Assembly (NCBI GenBank): GCA_020072565.1
Contig: JAIQGI010000010.1
Span: 1 to 64,000, forward strand
DNA length: 64,000 nucleotides
Reading direction: 5' to 3'
Source of the DNA: Terriglobia bacterium
Lineage (GTDB): Bacteria > Acidobacteriota > UBA6911
This document shows positions 47,401-55,292 of this stretch, one piece after another. Within the stretch, counting starts at the first letter, position 1. Every line of letters begins with the position of its first letter. The notes beneath the pieces were generated by a model that was given only the letters and a program-made list of their open reading frames with translations, was not told where the DNA came from and ran no database searches. The translations under genes and the position numbers were made by a program.

Positions 47401-47788
47401 TGATGATAGCCTTGCCATCGGGAGCCCAATACAGCGCCTGATCGTCACCGGAGTAGAAGGTAAGCTGACGCGGCTCGCCGCCGGTCGAGGGAATCACATA
47501 CACGTCGTTGTTGCCGGCGCGATTGCTGGTGAATGCGATCCACTTCCCATCCGGAGAGAAGCGTGGGGAGAAGTCATTGGCAATGTGTGCCGTCAGACGG
47601 TGGCCGTTGGACCCGTCGGCATCGGCCACCCAAACGTCATCGTGATAGGTGAACGCGATGCGCCCGTCGTTGGCAATGTGCGCCAGATGCGCGAACTTGA
47701 TCGGCACGGGACCTTCCTGCCCGCGCCAGCCCACAACCACAAACAAAAGCGAAATCAGCAAAATGATTTCGAGTTTTGCCTTATTCAT
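44429..47788 (-). CDS. Tricorn-type S41 peptidase, exported
   Basis: A 1119-residue protein. The ATG at 47788 follows AGGGGGAT and gives a signal or anchor sequence (KLEIILLISLLFVVVGW); the frame is open 27 codons further without signal features. The first part is a tandem TolB/WD40-like propeller (SPRFSPDGKWIAFTSNRAG, PTISPDGKKLIYQNDF, RYSPDGKKIAYISDESG). Gly-rich inserts lie near residues 550-575 and 610-640. A PDZ domain is at about 812-855 (SGPADKEWLNLKVGDYVLAIGG), and the S41 catalytic domain follows with the nucleophile Ser in QRSFSDGEATP (about 1006). In archaeal tricorn this layout trims proteasome products; the exported bacterial forms probably process peptides in the periplasm. A weak version of the shared promoter motif (CTTATCCT, 47849-47856) precedes it. 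Confidence 0.9.
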   Translation of the reverse strand: MNKAKLEIILLISLLFVVVGWRGQEGPVPIKFAHLAHIANDGRIAFTYHDDVWVADADGSNGHRLTAHIANDFSPRFSPDGKWIAFTSNRAGNNDVYVIPSTGGEPRQLTFYSGDDQALYWAPDGKAIIISSNRGPNAYGSPLYRLPLDGGPPEPMGMGTARLGMMKQDGSMVAYNRALPSTGVWRKAFKGNSAPGLTVMDVKTSQIVDITNTDMRDYRNHVNDVYPMWGADGMIYFSSERDGTYNIWRILPKGGTPQQVTHLKAGGVFFPTISPDGKKLIYQNDFDLWTLDLPNGTPRKLSIPLAFDPKDSDLDVITSDSRADGFGPSPNGEYVAVDFHGDIQIVPSEQGIGEKMPVATTPWRESNERYSPDGKKIAYISDESGDQEGWLFDLAGGARQRLTNQQSEKANVVWSPDSQKLVYTGDNRIWEVDLSSAQPQPRELANNIAGGFNIQQYSADGTWLVYSRRDEDQNSEIYLFDIRAKKEYNVTQSPVSETSAALTPDGKTVVFTSNRDGAANQLFAVSLTKLTEDPNDPLVRERIRRTSAAAGGRGGRGGGGAAPDASGGAVAAAPPAAIDLDGIEKRAIQLTRGSAAVTGFFLSTDGRTIYYAAGGGGGGRGAGPAPGPGRGAAPAAGADTQNTGLFAIGIDGRDSRRLAGGSFPGMTPTADRRAIFFRATAARTAADQAPAGRGGGAQGQEVHRLVLSSPQREDRVGFALEIRVDRRAEWKQMFEEMWRVMKYRYYNPALNGYDWAAIKAKYEPLLAYAGTNEDVYDLGNAMIGEMSSSHTGMSGPASRTMPRLYTTRFLGFELEPAEGKYRINHIYRSGPADKEWLNLKVGDYVLAIGGQEIKAGDNYWKILSTTADEYIPVRVAKTAGGEGARVVRIASVTSLNNIRYEEFVLNNRDIVEKATNGQIAYVHIRSMDQTSLERFQNEINRFWNKKGIIIDVRFNTGGNIDEQLLDIIERRPYMFTNSRGGARTWGRRPQQAIAGPKVMMINQRSFSDGEATPMGFRTLGLGRIVGTPTAGGVIWTGSYSLINGGSVRTPSQLAVTYDPTKPNNYGINLENYGVPPDLWVQNTPMDEIKGVDRELQAAIEEVMRMLKASPGAAAGADRQ

Positions 47789-47924
47789 AATAATCCCCCT
47801 TGGCGGCTTCCTAAACGATGCCCTTTCGGTCTGAGTTTGATTGCTGGGAGGATAAGACGGTTGCCCCATAAAGAAAACCCTTTTCTTCCAGGAATTGAGC
47901 AGATGCCCCGGAGCCGCCCCAAAT

Positions 47925-48145
47925 CAGCAACCGCAAAATACACGAAACATACCAAGAAGGGGTTTAGAGTGTTTCGTACTACTTACCCACAGATCCTTGC
48001 CATTCAGGCAAAAGAAGCAAAGGATCAACGCAGAGGTCGCGGAGAGAAGTCATGCAGAGGCAAAGATCCTCTGCAGCCTCTGCGCCCTCTGCGTTGAGGC
48101 TTTAGGCTGCAGATATTCCGCACCGTGGATTTCGTGGTCTCATAA
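47925..48145. repeat. Long dispersed intergenic repeat copy
   Basis: It begins with GCAACCGCAAAATACACG, includes two complementary CTCTGCG-type blocks (AACGCAGAGG near 48030, CCTCTGCGTTGAGG near 48087) and ends with GATTTCGTGGTCTC. The last 54 nt match 124-176 closely. Confidence 0.6.
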
Positions 48146-48181
48146 TGTCAGGCCTGACACCGGATACGCACAAGACCTGCG

Positions 48182-48211
48182 TTGAACGCCGGGCACGTCC
48201 GATGTTAGACT
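48182..48211 (+). promoter_or_regulatory. Possible promoter of the small membrane protein / DsbB-like pair
   Basis: TTGAAC (48182-48187) and TAGACT (48206-48211) are separated by 18 nt. Both deviate from consensus, and the leader to the ATG at 48335 would be about 115 nt. Confidence 0.3.
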
Positions 48212-48334
48212 GGCCGGGCTCGGTGCAGGTCCGGTCCCTGCAGCCGCGCGCGCTTCACCGCGATCAGCCGGCGACAAGCCGGGCGGTCGACAAGATCCGG
48301 CACGCCCACCATTGTTCCGGCATGGGAGGAAAAT

Positions 48335-48502
48335 ATGGAGTTCTTGAACTTCATCATTTTGTTCAGCATCGTATTTCTGTTGCTGCGCAAGCCCGAAAAG
48401 GAACGCCTCGCGTTCGGCCTGCTTGTCGTCAGCGTTGTCCTCATGGTTGCGCTGTTTTTCATCGCCACCAGAACAGCACTCCTGCCGGGAGTCAATTACT
48501 GA
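48335..48502 (+). CDS. 55-residue membrane protein preceding the DsbB-like gene
   Basis: A short gene with GGGAGGA 4-5 nt before its ATG. The product begins MEFLNFIILFSIVFLLLRKP, has a charged turn (RKPEKERL), then a second hydrophobic segment (FGLLVVSVVLMVALFFIAT) and ends in LLPGVNY. Two helices in a hairpin are predicted. Its stop is 30 nt before the GTG of the DsbB-like fusion, so the two are almost certainly co-transcribed. I do not recognise the family. Clear ribosome site, membrane pattern and operon position make it likely to be real; it could be an accessory subunit of the disulfide-forming protein. Confidence 0.7.
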   Translation: MEFLNFIILFSIVFLLLRKPEKERLAFGLLVVSVVLMVALFFIATRTALLPGVNY

Positions 48503-48532
48503 GGCCGCAGAGGCCGTCGAGGGAGGCATCCC

Positions 48533-49999
48533 GTGAAACGTGACCTTCTGTATACCGTCCTTGCCGTCGCCGTGCTGCTACTGTCGGTCGTCCCCGTGGG
48601 GAGCGCCGTCTTCCTGCTGGGGTTCGTCTATGGGGATTCACCGTGCGTAATGTGTTGGGAACAGCGCACGGGCATGGCGATCATCGCGCTCATCGGTCTT
48701 TTCGTGCTGCGCTATGGTCCGCGTCCAAGATACATCGGATTGTCCGTGCTGGTGGGCGCCTGGGGTGTTTTCATGAGCGTGCGGCACACAGGGATGCATG
48801 CGGCACGCGACGTCGGGCAGGGCTTCAGCGTCGAAATTATGGGCGCTCATACTTATACCTGGGCCCTGTTCATCTTCTGGGTGTGCGTCGTGACGATGGG
48901 CGTCCTCCTCATGTCGCTGAAGGAGATTGACCCCTCCGGCGGGCCGCGGAAACTGCGACCGCTGGAGAAGCTCGCAATGGGGGTTTTCCTGGTGGTGATT
49001 GCCGGGAACATCGTCCAGGCATTCGCCAGCACCGGGCCGCCCCCTTTCATGGGACAGGGCGACCCCATCCGCTTCTCGTTCAATCCCAAGCATTGGGTGT
49101 GGTCCCTTGACGAGTGGTCGCCTGCATCAATTTCACTGCGCGGGCGCTGGGCGATCGAGAAGCCTGCGACCACTTCGCTCTTGAGTGATCCCGGCGCCGG
49201 CCCCCTCGCTGACCTGCCGCGGCTCACAATCAAAGAGCAGAAGCGAATTGCCGTTCCGCTTCGCGGCGCCGTGACCGATCTCGCCTACGAACCGGGAACG
49301 GATCGGTTCTTCCTTACCACGCAGAGCGGTATCTACCTCGTCGACGGGTCGCTGACTCGTGTCCTGCGTCGCACCGTCGTTGATCCCGGTTACTCCATTG
49401 ACCTCGGGCAGTTTGCCGGGGCCGCGTTTCTTGACGGCAGGACGGTGATGGCACTGGGCGAAAACAAGAGTTACGTGATTCTGCGCGAGAACGACCAGGC
49501 CGACGCCGGCAAAAACTTCCGCTATTTCCTGGAGTCGTTCGACAAGTTCGACGAGTTGCGGCGATCGCGCCTGGGCACGGTGCGCGCCCGGATGATGTAT
49601 GTGATGTCGCTGGCGTTCGACCCGGCAACGAATTCGCTCTACACGGTAACAGTGCCGAATTCGAAGTACAAGCAGCTCGTGGTCTCGCGCTTCGACAGGC
49701 GCGATCTGACGCTGTCAGAGGAGTTCACGCTCACGCTCGCTCCCGAGTCGGGCCTGAAGTTCAACGGTGAGAAACGCTCTTTGGACGAGCTGTACGTGAC
49801 GGGCGCGACCATCGAGGGCGGCCGGATGCATGCGATCAGCGCCGCATACAGCACACTTTTGACGATTGACCTTGCCGGCCACTCCGTCATTGCGGCCCAT
49901 GCGATCTCCGGTCTCAAGCGCCCTGCCGGCCTTGCGATCCGAGGTGGAGATATTTACATTGCCGGCGCAGAGGGCGAAGTGTCCGTGATCGCAAGGTAG
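48533..49999 (+). CDS. DsbB-like quinone-linked disulfide protein fused to a beta-propeller-like domain
   Basis: A 488-residue protein starting at a GTG with GGGAGG upstream. Residues 1-165 form about five membrane helices; PCVMCWEQR near residues 37-45 matches the first CXXC site of DsbB, which exchanges electrons with quinone. The second periplasmic loop (RHTGMHAARDVGQGFSVEIMG) has no cysteines, so the second DsbB pair, which normally contacts DsbA, is missing. After the last helix, residues of about 195-488 form repeated four-stranded units (AVTDLAYEPGTDRFFLTTQSGIYLVD, FDPATNSLYTVTVPNSKYKQLVV, AAYSTLLTIDLAGH), most like a SdiA-regulated or YncE-type propeller, placed in the periplasm. The function may be atypical thiol oxidation or a redox sensor. 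Confidence 0.75.
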   Translation: MKRDLLYTVLAVAVLLLSVVPVGSAVFLLGFVYGDSPCVMCWEQRTGMAIIALIGLFVLRYGPRPRYIGLSVLVGAWGVFMSVRHTGMHAARDVGQGFSVEIMGAHTYTWALFIFWVCVVTMGVLLMSLKEIDPSGGPRKLRPLEKLAMGVFLVVIAGNIVQAFASTGPPPFMGQGDPIRFSFNPKHWVWSLDEWSPASISLRGRWAIEKPATTSLLSDPGAGPLADLPRLTIKEQKRIAVPLRGAVTDLAYEPGTDRFFLTTQSGIYLVDGSLTRVLRRTVVDPGYSIDLGQFAGAAFLDGRTVMALGENKSYVILRENDQADAGKNFRYFLESFDKFDELRRSRLGTVRARMMYVMSLAFDPATNSLYTVTVPNSKYKQLVVSRFDRRDLTLSEEFTLTLAPESGLKFNGEKRSLDELYVTGATIEGGRMHAISAAYSTLLTIDLAGHSVIAAHAISGLKRPAGLAIRGGDIYIAGAEGEVSVIAR

Positions 50000-50054
50000 A
50001 AAAAGGGAGAGGCTGCTGTCTGGCTCTCAGCACCCAGCGCTGGGGAGATGTGCA

Positions 50055-51752
50055 TCAAAAAGTGATCTGTCCCCTCTTTTCAAGGCGCGAGATCAGAATG
50101 CCGGTGCCGACCACGACCAGGCACCCGAACACGTTGTACCAGAGGAAGGCGATTCTGGTGAAGAAATAGCAGGCGAAAATGACGGCCTCGCCGGCCAGCA
50201 CGCCATAGAAGGCCCCCCGCGCCCGCACGCGTGGGAAATAGAAAGCGAGCACGAACACCCCGAGCATGCCGCCGTAGAAAAAGGAGCCCAGGACGTTGAC
50301 CGCCTCAACCAGCGAGCCCAGCCTCGCGGCGTACTGGGCTGTGACAACGGCGTAGCAGCCCCAAAACACGGTAGCCGCGCGCGACACATTGAGGTAATGG
50401 TGGTCCGAACCCAGTTGACAAAAATGGCGTTTGTAGATGTCCACCATGCTCACGGTCGCCAGTGAGTTGATCTCGCCCGAGATCGATGCCATGGTCGCCC
50501 CGAAAATGACCGCGAGTACCAGGCCCACCAGGCCTGCAGGGAGATGGCGCGTGACGAAAGTGAGGAAGATGTAATTGGTGTCGACCAAGCCCTGGGCGCC
50601 GCCGGCCTTTTCGACCAGGTTTACGCCCTGGCGCCGCGCGCTGTCCAGCTCCCGCTGTGCGCTGCCGTACTGCTCCAACCCCTGCTGCCAGAGCCGGGAA
50701 TCACCGCTGCGCCGCGCCTGGATCAGCCGGCCGGCGGCGGCCTTGCGGTTTTCGAACGCCGCGTCGTAACGCTGCTCCAGGGGTTTGTACTCGGCCTGCA
50801 GCGCAGGCTGCTGGATCCGGGCCAGTTCCGTGCCCACGAACAGCAAGGGTGGCTTTTCATAGATGTAAAAAACGAACACCATGGCCCCGATGAACAGGAT
50901 GAAGAACTGCATCGGCACCTTGGCCATGCCGTTGAACAGCAGGCTCAGCCGGCTTTGTGCGACCGACTTGCCCGTCAGGTAGCGCTGCACCTGCGATTGA
51001 TCGCAGCCGAAGTAGGCCAGGGCCAGAAACATCCCGCCGATCAACCCGCTCCAGAGGTTGTAGCGATCGTTCCAATCCAGGTTGAGGGTCACCGCATTCA
51101 GCCGGCCCGCGGCTCCAGCCAGCGTGACGGCATCGGGAAACGAGACACCGCTCGGAAGCAGGAGCACGGCCGCGACCAACGCCGCCACGAGCCCGGCCGT
51201 CATGACCATCATTTGTTGGAAGTCGCTCCAGGCAACCGTCTTTGCGCCTCCGAGTGTGGTATAGAGGATCGCCACTGCGCCCATGATAAGGGTCGTCACC
51301 CGTTCCGGCCACCCGAGAATCACCGTCAAGACCACCGCTGGAGCATAGAGCGTGATGCCCACCGCGAGGCCTCTCTGGATCAGGAAGATCGCGCTTACCA
51401 GGGCCCTGGTCCTGGAATCGAAGCGCTGCTCCAGGTACTCGTACGCAGTGTAGACGTTGGCGCGGTGAAAGATCGGGACAGCGGTGATCGAGATGACCAC
51501 CATCGCCAGCGGCAGCCCGAAGTAGAACTGCACGAAGCGCATGCCGTCGACGTACGATTGGCCGGTCGTGGAAATGAACGTGACCGCGCTCGCCTGCGTG
51601 GCCATGATCGACAACGCCATCGCGTGCCACGGCATCGTCTTGCCGGCGAGCAGGTACTTGTTGACACTGTTGCTGCCACGCCCGCGCCAGAGCCCGTAAA
51701 GGACCACGAATGCCAGCGACCCGCACAGCACCAGCCAGTCGGCGAGCCTCAC
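50055..51752 (-). CDS. Sodium:solute symporter (SSS family) with a coiled-coil loop
   Basis: A 565-residue transporter. The GTG at 51752 has GGAGG 8 nt upstream and overlaps the stop of the small membrane protein gene (GTGA), so translation is coupled; the longer open frame to 51836 is not used. About 12-13 helices are visible, with SSS features such as LLAGKTMPWHAMALSIMATQASAVTFISTTG and YLTGKSVAQSRLSLLFNGM. A loop near residues 310-400 is a charged heptad-like stretch (ALQAEYKPLEQRYDAAFENRKAAAGRLIQARR), unusual for the family. Substrates of SSS proteins include sugars, amino acids, vitamins and carboxylates; the PIG-L deacetylase upstream suggests amino sugars or deacetylated glycoconjugates, which is a guess. 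Confidence 0.85.
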   Translation of the reverse strand: MRLADWLVLCGSLAFVVLYGLWRGRGSNSVNKYLLAGKTMPWHAMALSIMATQASAVTFISTTGQSYVDGMRFVQFYFGLPLAMVVISITAVPIFHRANVYTAYEYLEQRFDSRTRALVSAIFLIQRGLAVGITLYAPAVVLTVILGWPERVTTLIMGAVAILYTTLGGAKTVAWSDFQQMMVMTAGLVAALVAAVLLLPSGVSFPDAVTLAGAAGRLNAVTLNLDWNDRYNLWSGLIGGMFLALAYFGCDQSQVQRYLTGKSVAQSRLSLLFNGMAKVPMQFFILFIGAMVFVFYIYEKPPLLFVGTELARIQQPALQAEYKPLEQRYDAAFENRKAAAGRLIQARRSGDSRLWQQGLEQYGSAQRELDSARRQGVNLVEKAGGAQGLVDTNYIFLTFVTRHLPAGLVGLVLAVIFGATMASISGEINSLATVSMVDIYKRHFCQLGSDHHYLNVSRAATVFWGCYAVVTAQYAARLGSLVEAVNVLGSFFYGGMLGVFVLAFYFPRVRARGAFYGVLAGEAVIFACYFFTRIAFLWYNVFGCLVVVGTGILISRLEKRGQITF

Positions 51753-51904
51753 GGCGTAAACCTCCGGGCAAACAGGTAGAAGAGTAGGATTAGAAGCACG
51801 AGCCAGGCAATGACAGCAAAATACAGATGGCTCCACGTGCCCAGCAAAGGGGGTGGATCCCCGGGATCATTGCCGACATCCGGTTTCGCTGCAGGCATGG
51901 TCAT
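51749..51904 (-). CDS. Small single-helix membrane protein coupled to the symporter
   Basis: A product of about 51 residues ending GTWSHLYFAVIAWLVLLILLFYLFARRFTP, one hydrophobic helix with a basic cytoplasmic end. Its stop overlaps the GTG start of the symporter gene. The start is uncertain: ATGs at 51904 and 51898 and a GTG at 51949 are possible, and none has a strong ribosome site. Small membrane proteins are often coupled to sodium symporters as accessory subunits; that is the likely role here. Confidence 0.65.
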   Translation of the reverse strand: MTMPAAKPDVGNDPGDPPPLLGTWSHLYFAVIAWLVLLILLFYLFARRFTP

Positions 51905-51964
51905 TGCGCGGATTGGCACTGGTCTTTGCAAGTGCTGTCTTCCATTCACAACCCCCAGAAAACA

Positions 51965-54475
51965 TCACCGTGTTTGTGAAGTGGCCGACTTGGCGGCGCT
52001 CAGGAAGTTCGCGAAAATGCGGAACGCGCCCGGCACGCCCGCCGGCAACTGCCGAAACCACGAATAGGCCGTGAAGATGTACACGCCTTTGCCATAGCGC
52101 GCGCAGAGAGTCCCTCCTTTTTGTGGTTCCTCGTTGGGATCGTGCGACTCAAACAGCGGCTCATATTGCGGATCCCACTGCGAGGCGAAATTCAAGCCTC
52201 GCTCCTGAACCCAACCGTGAAAGTCCTCCTCGCTGATCTTATTCGGCAGCGCGAGCAGTACATTCTGAGGATTGAGGAAGGTGACGGGCGCCTCTTCGAC
52301 CGAGACGCGGGCGGATCCGACCTGAAACGGGTAGGGTCCAATCCCCTGCAACGCCGGTGAGCGGCGGTCTGCCACGTTGTACTGCACCACCAGCGCGCCC
52401 CCCTGTCGAACAAAATCCAGCAGCCGTCGTTGATTCGCGCGCAAGTCAGCCCGAACGTTGTACGCCCGGACGCCGGTGACGATCGCGTCAAAACGGCCGA
52501 GGTCGCCGCCCGAAAGGTCCTCGGTTTCGAGCAGCGTCACGTCGCAGCCCAGTTGGCGCAGAGCGCGCGGCACCTCGTCTCCGGCGCCCATCACATAGCC
52601 GATCTTCCCGGCGAGGTTCCTTATGTCGGCGCGCACGAGCCGCGCGCTGGATGGCGGGAAAACGGTCTGAGGCGGATTGCCCGGATTGGAAATCACCTGG
52701 ATGCCGCAAGAAACTTCCCGGCGGTTCATCGTGGCGACGGCTCGCAATTCGCCGAGCGTCGAGCCAGCCGGCGGACTGACCGTGAAGGACAGGATCGTCT
52801 GCTCATCCACGTCGGCAATGCGGAACGGTACGGAGGCCGGTTGGATGCGCCAGTTGCCGGGCGCCTCCAGCCTGAGTTCACCGGAGGCGCCGGCGACACT
52901 GCCGCGGATCAGGACTTCGACCGTTTTCGCTTTCACGTCCGGGAAGATCAGAACCGGTTCCGGAATACTCACCGCGACCGGCGGCACCACTACCAAGGGC
53001 CGGGATGTCTCGCCTTCCACCCGGTCGACATAGCGGCGAATTACAGGGCGCACAAGCTCAAGCTCTTCCGAGCCCGCCTGGATCCGGAAGCGGGCGCGCA
53101 GGATGGCGGGCGGTTCAGGCAGTCCAACTAATTCCTGATCGTCGACCACATAGGTATCGCCGCGACTGGGCTTCTTCAACCAGAACGGCTGAGAGTATGG
53201 CTGGTCTGCAGGGATCGTGACCTTGAGCGAACGGCGCTGAGGTTCGTTGTAGGCGAGTGGAACCGTCGCGGAATCCGCCTCCGGCAACCCGGGCATTCCC
53301 TCGAGTTTGACGCTCTTCAGAGCCAGCGACGCCCGGGAACGGTTGATGGCCTCGATATTGACCTGGAGCGAATCTCCCGGAACCACGGCGTATCGGTCGG
53401 TCGAGGCATCGAGCCAGAGCCCGGTGCACAGAGCGATGGCCTCGTCGAGTTCCTGGAGCTTCAATGCTGCCCAAGGATCTTTCATCGCGGCGATCAGCGG
53501 ACGCGCCTTGACCAGCAGCGGGAGTGTTTTCTCGGGTTGGTCGGGCACGAACGTCCCGATCGCTTCCTCGAGGATTTTTGCCACCGCCGCACCGCCTGGA
53601 AGACGATTCCAGGTTGTATCGATACCATCGAAGATGTCGCTTCTTGCCGGATCACCGGCAACCGTGCCCAGATAGCTTTTTGCAGCGCCGCGTTGCTCCG
53701 ACGCACCCATGCCCTGAGTTTTATGCATGCTGCGGCTCATGCCGGCTATCTCACTGTAAGAAAACCCGAGCACCGGGTCGAAGTCGCCGGTGTCGATGGC
53801 AATCGTACCCCCGGCTCCAGCGCCGGAGCCGCGCCCCATGAGCCGTTTGGCCTGCCATGGTTCTACCCAGCGAAATTGCTCGGGAAAGCGAGACTTATCG
53901 GCGGCGGCGACGAACGCCTCTCTGCCCAGTATGCCCACGGCCTGATGATTCCCGTGTCCGTCCGACGGCGTTCCGGTGTGCTGGATGACTACGACATCGG
54001 GACGGAAGCGGCGAATCGTCCAGACGATGTCGCCGAGGACCGTTTGTCGATCCCACTTGGCCAGAGTCTCCTCGGCCGATTTCGAAAAGCCGAAGTCGAT
54101 CGCCCTGGTGAAAAATTGCTCGGCGCCGTCGATCCTGCGCGCGGCCAGCAACTCCTGAGTGCGGATCAACCCCAACATTTCGCCTTGTTCCGGCCCGATC
54201 AGGTTCTGGCCGCCATCGCCTCGCGTTACGGAAAGATAGGCGGCCCGCGCGTGCCGGCCCCGGGCGAGATAGGCAAGCATGCCCGTGTTTTCGTCATCCG
54301 GGTGGGCGCCGATCATCAGCACGCTGCCGAGCACGTTCAGCCGCTCCAACGCGAGCCTGGTCTTGACGGCTCCCGCGATGTTCCGCTGCGCGGGCGCTGG
54401 AAAATACAGCAGGAAGGCAACCACGCCAAGACCGGCAAGCCTCAGCCCTCTTATCGTATTGGATCTCGAGATCAT
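51965..54475 (-). CDS. Exported PIG-L family deacetylase with a C-terminal glutaminase-like domain
   Basis: An 836-residue protein. The ATG at 54475 gives a signal or anchor (RGLRLAGLGVVAFLLYF). The LmbE/PIG-L domain has its zinc motif AHPDDE at residues 57-62 and the paired HGNH near residue 180; such enzymes remove N-acetyl groups from GlcNAc-type sugars. Middle residues (about 390-620) look like beta-sandwich domains (NEW3-like, LELVRPVIRRYVDRVEGE). The C-terminal stretch (YVMGAGDEVPRALRQLGCDVTLLE, FDAIVTGVRAYNVRADL, LLDFVRQGGALVVQYN) has the pattern of a ThuA/class-I-amidotransferase-like fold. The gene precedes the small protein and symporter genes on the same strand (60-nt gap), probably one operon. 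Confidence 0.82.
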   Translation of the reverse strand: MISRSNTIRGLRLAGLGVVAFLLYFPAPAQRNIAGAVKTRLALERLNVLGSVLMIGAHPDDENTGMLAYLARGRHARAAYLSVTRGDGGQNLIGPEQGEMLGLIRTQELLAARRIDGAEQFFTRAIDFGFSKSAEETLAKWDRQTVLGDIVWTIRRFRPDVVVIQHTGTPSDGHGNHQAVGILGREAFVAAADKSRFPEQFRWVEPWQAKRLMGRGSGAGAGGTIAIDTGDFDPVLGFSYSEIAGMSRSMHKTQGMGASEQRGAAKSYLGTVAGDPARSDIFDGIDTTWNRLPGGAAVAKILEEAIGTFVPDQPEKTLPLLVKARPLIAAMKDPWAALKLQELDEAIALCTGLWLDASTDRYAVVPGDSLQVNIEAINRSRASLALKSVKLEGMPGLPEADSATVPLAYNEPQRRSLKVTIPADQPYSQPFWLKKPSRGDTYVVDDQELVGLPEPPAILRARFRIQAGSEELELVRPVIRRYVDRVEGETSRPLVVVPPVAVSIPEPVLIFPDVKAKTVEVLIRGSVAGASGELRLEAPGNWRIQPASVPFRIADVDEQTILSFTVSPPAGSTLGELRAVATMNRREVSCGIQVISNPGNPPQTVFPPSSARLVRADIRNLAGKIGYVMGAGDEVPRALRQLGCDVTLLETEDLSGGDLGRFDAIVTGVRAYNVRADLRANQRRLLDFVRQGGALVVQYNVADRRSPALQGIGPYPFQVGSARVSVEEAPVTFLNPQNVLLALPNKISEEDFHGWVQERGLNFASQWDPQYEPLFESHDPNEEPQKGGTLCARYGKGVYIFTAYSWFRQLPAGVPGAFRIFANFLSAAKSATSQTR

Positions 54476-54551
54476 TCTGCTACCCTGCCCGTCCCTGGGA
54501 TACCGCGGATTGCCGCCGCACCCCAGGGACTTCATCGGAATTTCGTCGCTG

Positions 54552-55088
54552 TCATTTCACCGTAAAAGGAACGGACGCGACATAGTTCTCCCACTCCAGC
54601 TGGAGCTTACCGGCATTCGCTCCCGCACTGGAGAGCGTCATCTTGTAGGTCTCGATCGGCGCAGGAGGTTTGCTCATGTCCATCGGGACACGGCCAAGGT
54701 CCTGGTCCTGGTTGTAGGTGAGACCCCACTGGCCTGTCTGCTTGTTGATGATGAGCTGCCACGGGTTGGTATTCACCAGGACGTAAATCGTGTAGTCACC
54801 TTTGGGGACAGCTAGGTTCTTTATGACCAGATCCGCTTCCGTGTGAAAGGCGGTAGCCGCGTTCGCGCCGGCCCGCCAGACCGGATAGGTCTTGTCCTTG
54901 CTGACTACTCCTCCCGCGCCGAAGATATCCCTCCCGCGCACAGACGGAGCGCAGTACTTAATCCCGAGCACCTTGCCGCCGATAACGACCGAGGTTTCCG
55001 CGGGCGGGCTGAGCGGCTTCTGTTGAGCCAAAAGAAAACCCACCGCGCCAATGATTATCACCAGGGAAATCAGAATGGACTTCTTCAT
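54552..55088 (-). CDS. DUF2911 exported protein
   Basis: A 178-residue protein of the DUF2911 family. The ATG at 55088 follows AGAGGTG and opens a signal peptide (KKSILISLVIIIGAVGFLLAQQ). Family features are LGIKYCAPSVRGRDIFG, YPVWRAGANAATAFHTEADLVI, PKGDYTIYVLVNTNPWQLIINKQTGQWG and the closing LQLEWENYVASVPF. The family is common in Bacteroidota and Acidobacteriota and has no assigned function. It lies 76 nt before the PIG-L gene on the same strand and may share its mRNA. Confidence 0.9.
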   Translation of the reverse strand: MKKSILISLVIIIGAVGFLLAQQKPLSPPAETSVVIGGKVLGIKYCAPSVRGRDIFGAGGVVSKDKTYPVWRAGANAATAFHTEADLVIKNLAVPKGDYTIYVLVNTNPWQLIINKQTGQWGLTYNQDQDLGRVPMDMSKPPAPIETYKMTLSSAGANAGKLQLEWENYVASVPFTVK

Positions 55089-55292
55089 AGGCACCTCTTT
55101 CTTGGGATTTTTGTTTTGTTATGGCGATTTCGTGAGCTGCCGGCCAGCGGGCTCAACCATCACGCCATCCTTGCTCCAGAACTCCACAGTCCACACAAGG
55201 GCCACATATTCAAGCCGAGCATTCTCTCATATCCGGGACCCGCGCCCGTCGGCGTGCCGGCAAACATTTATGACGCATCGCATGGAGCGCGT

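Larger units (their letters stand above)
47789..48334. other. Gene-free divergent region with a long repeat copy
   Basis: This 546-nt region holds the probable upstream signals of the tricorn gene (47849-47856), a dispersed-repeat copy (47925-48145), and a GC-rich leader before the small gene at 48335. The leader can form a short stem (TGCAGG with CCTGCA near 48225-48245). No other gene is visible. Confidence 0.5.

Noticed and set aside
51914-51930. Sigma-54-like TGGCAC...TTGCA on the plus strand
   Set aside because: GG and GC are 11 nt apart rather than 10, and the orientation points away from any gene start; it lies inside the small membrane protein gene and its flank.
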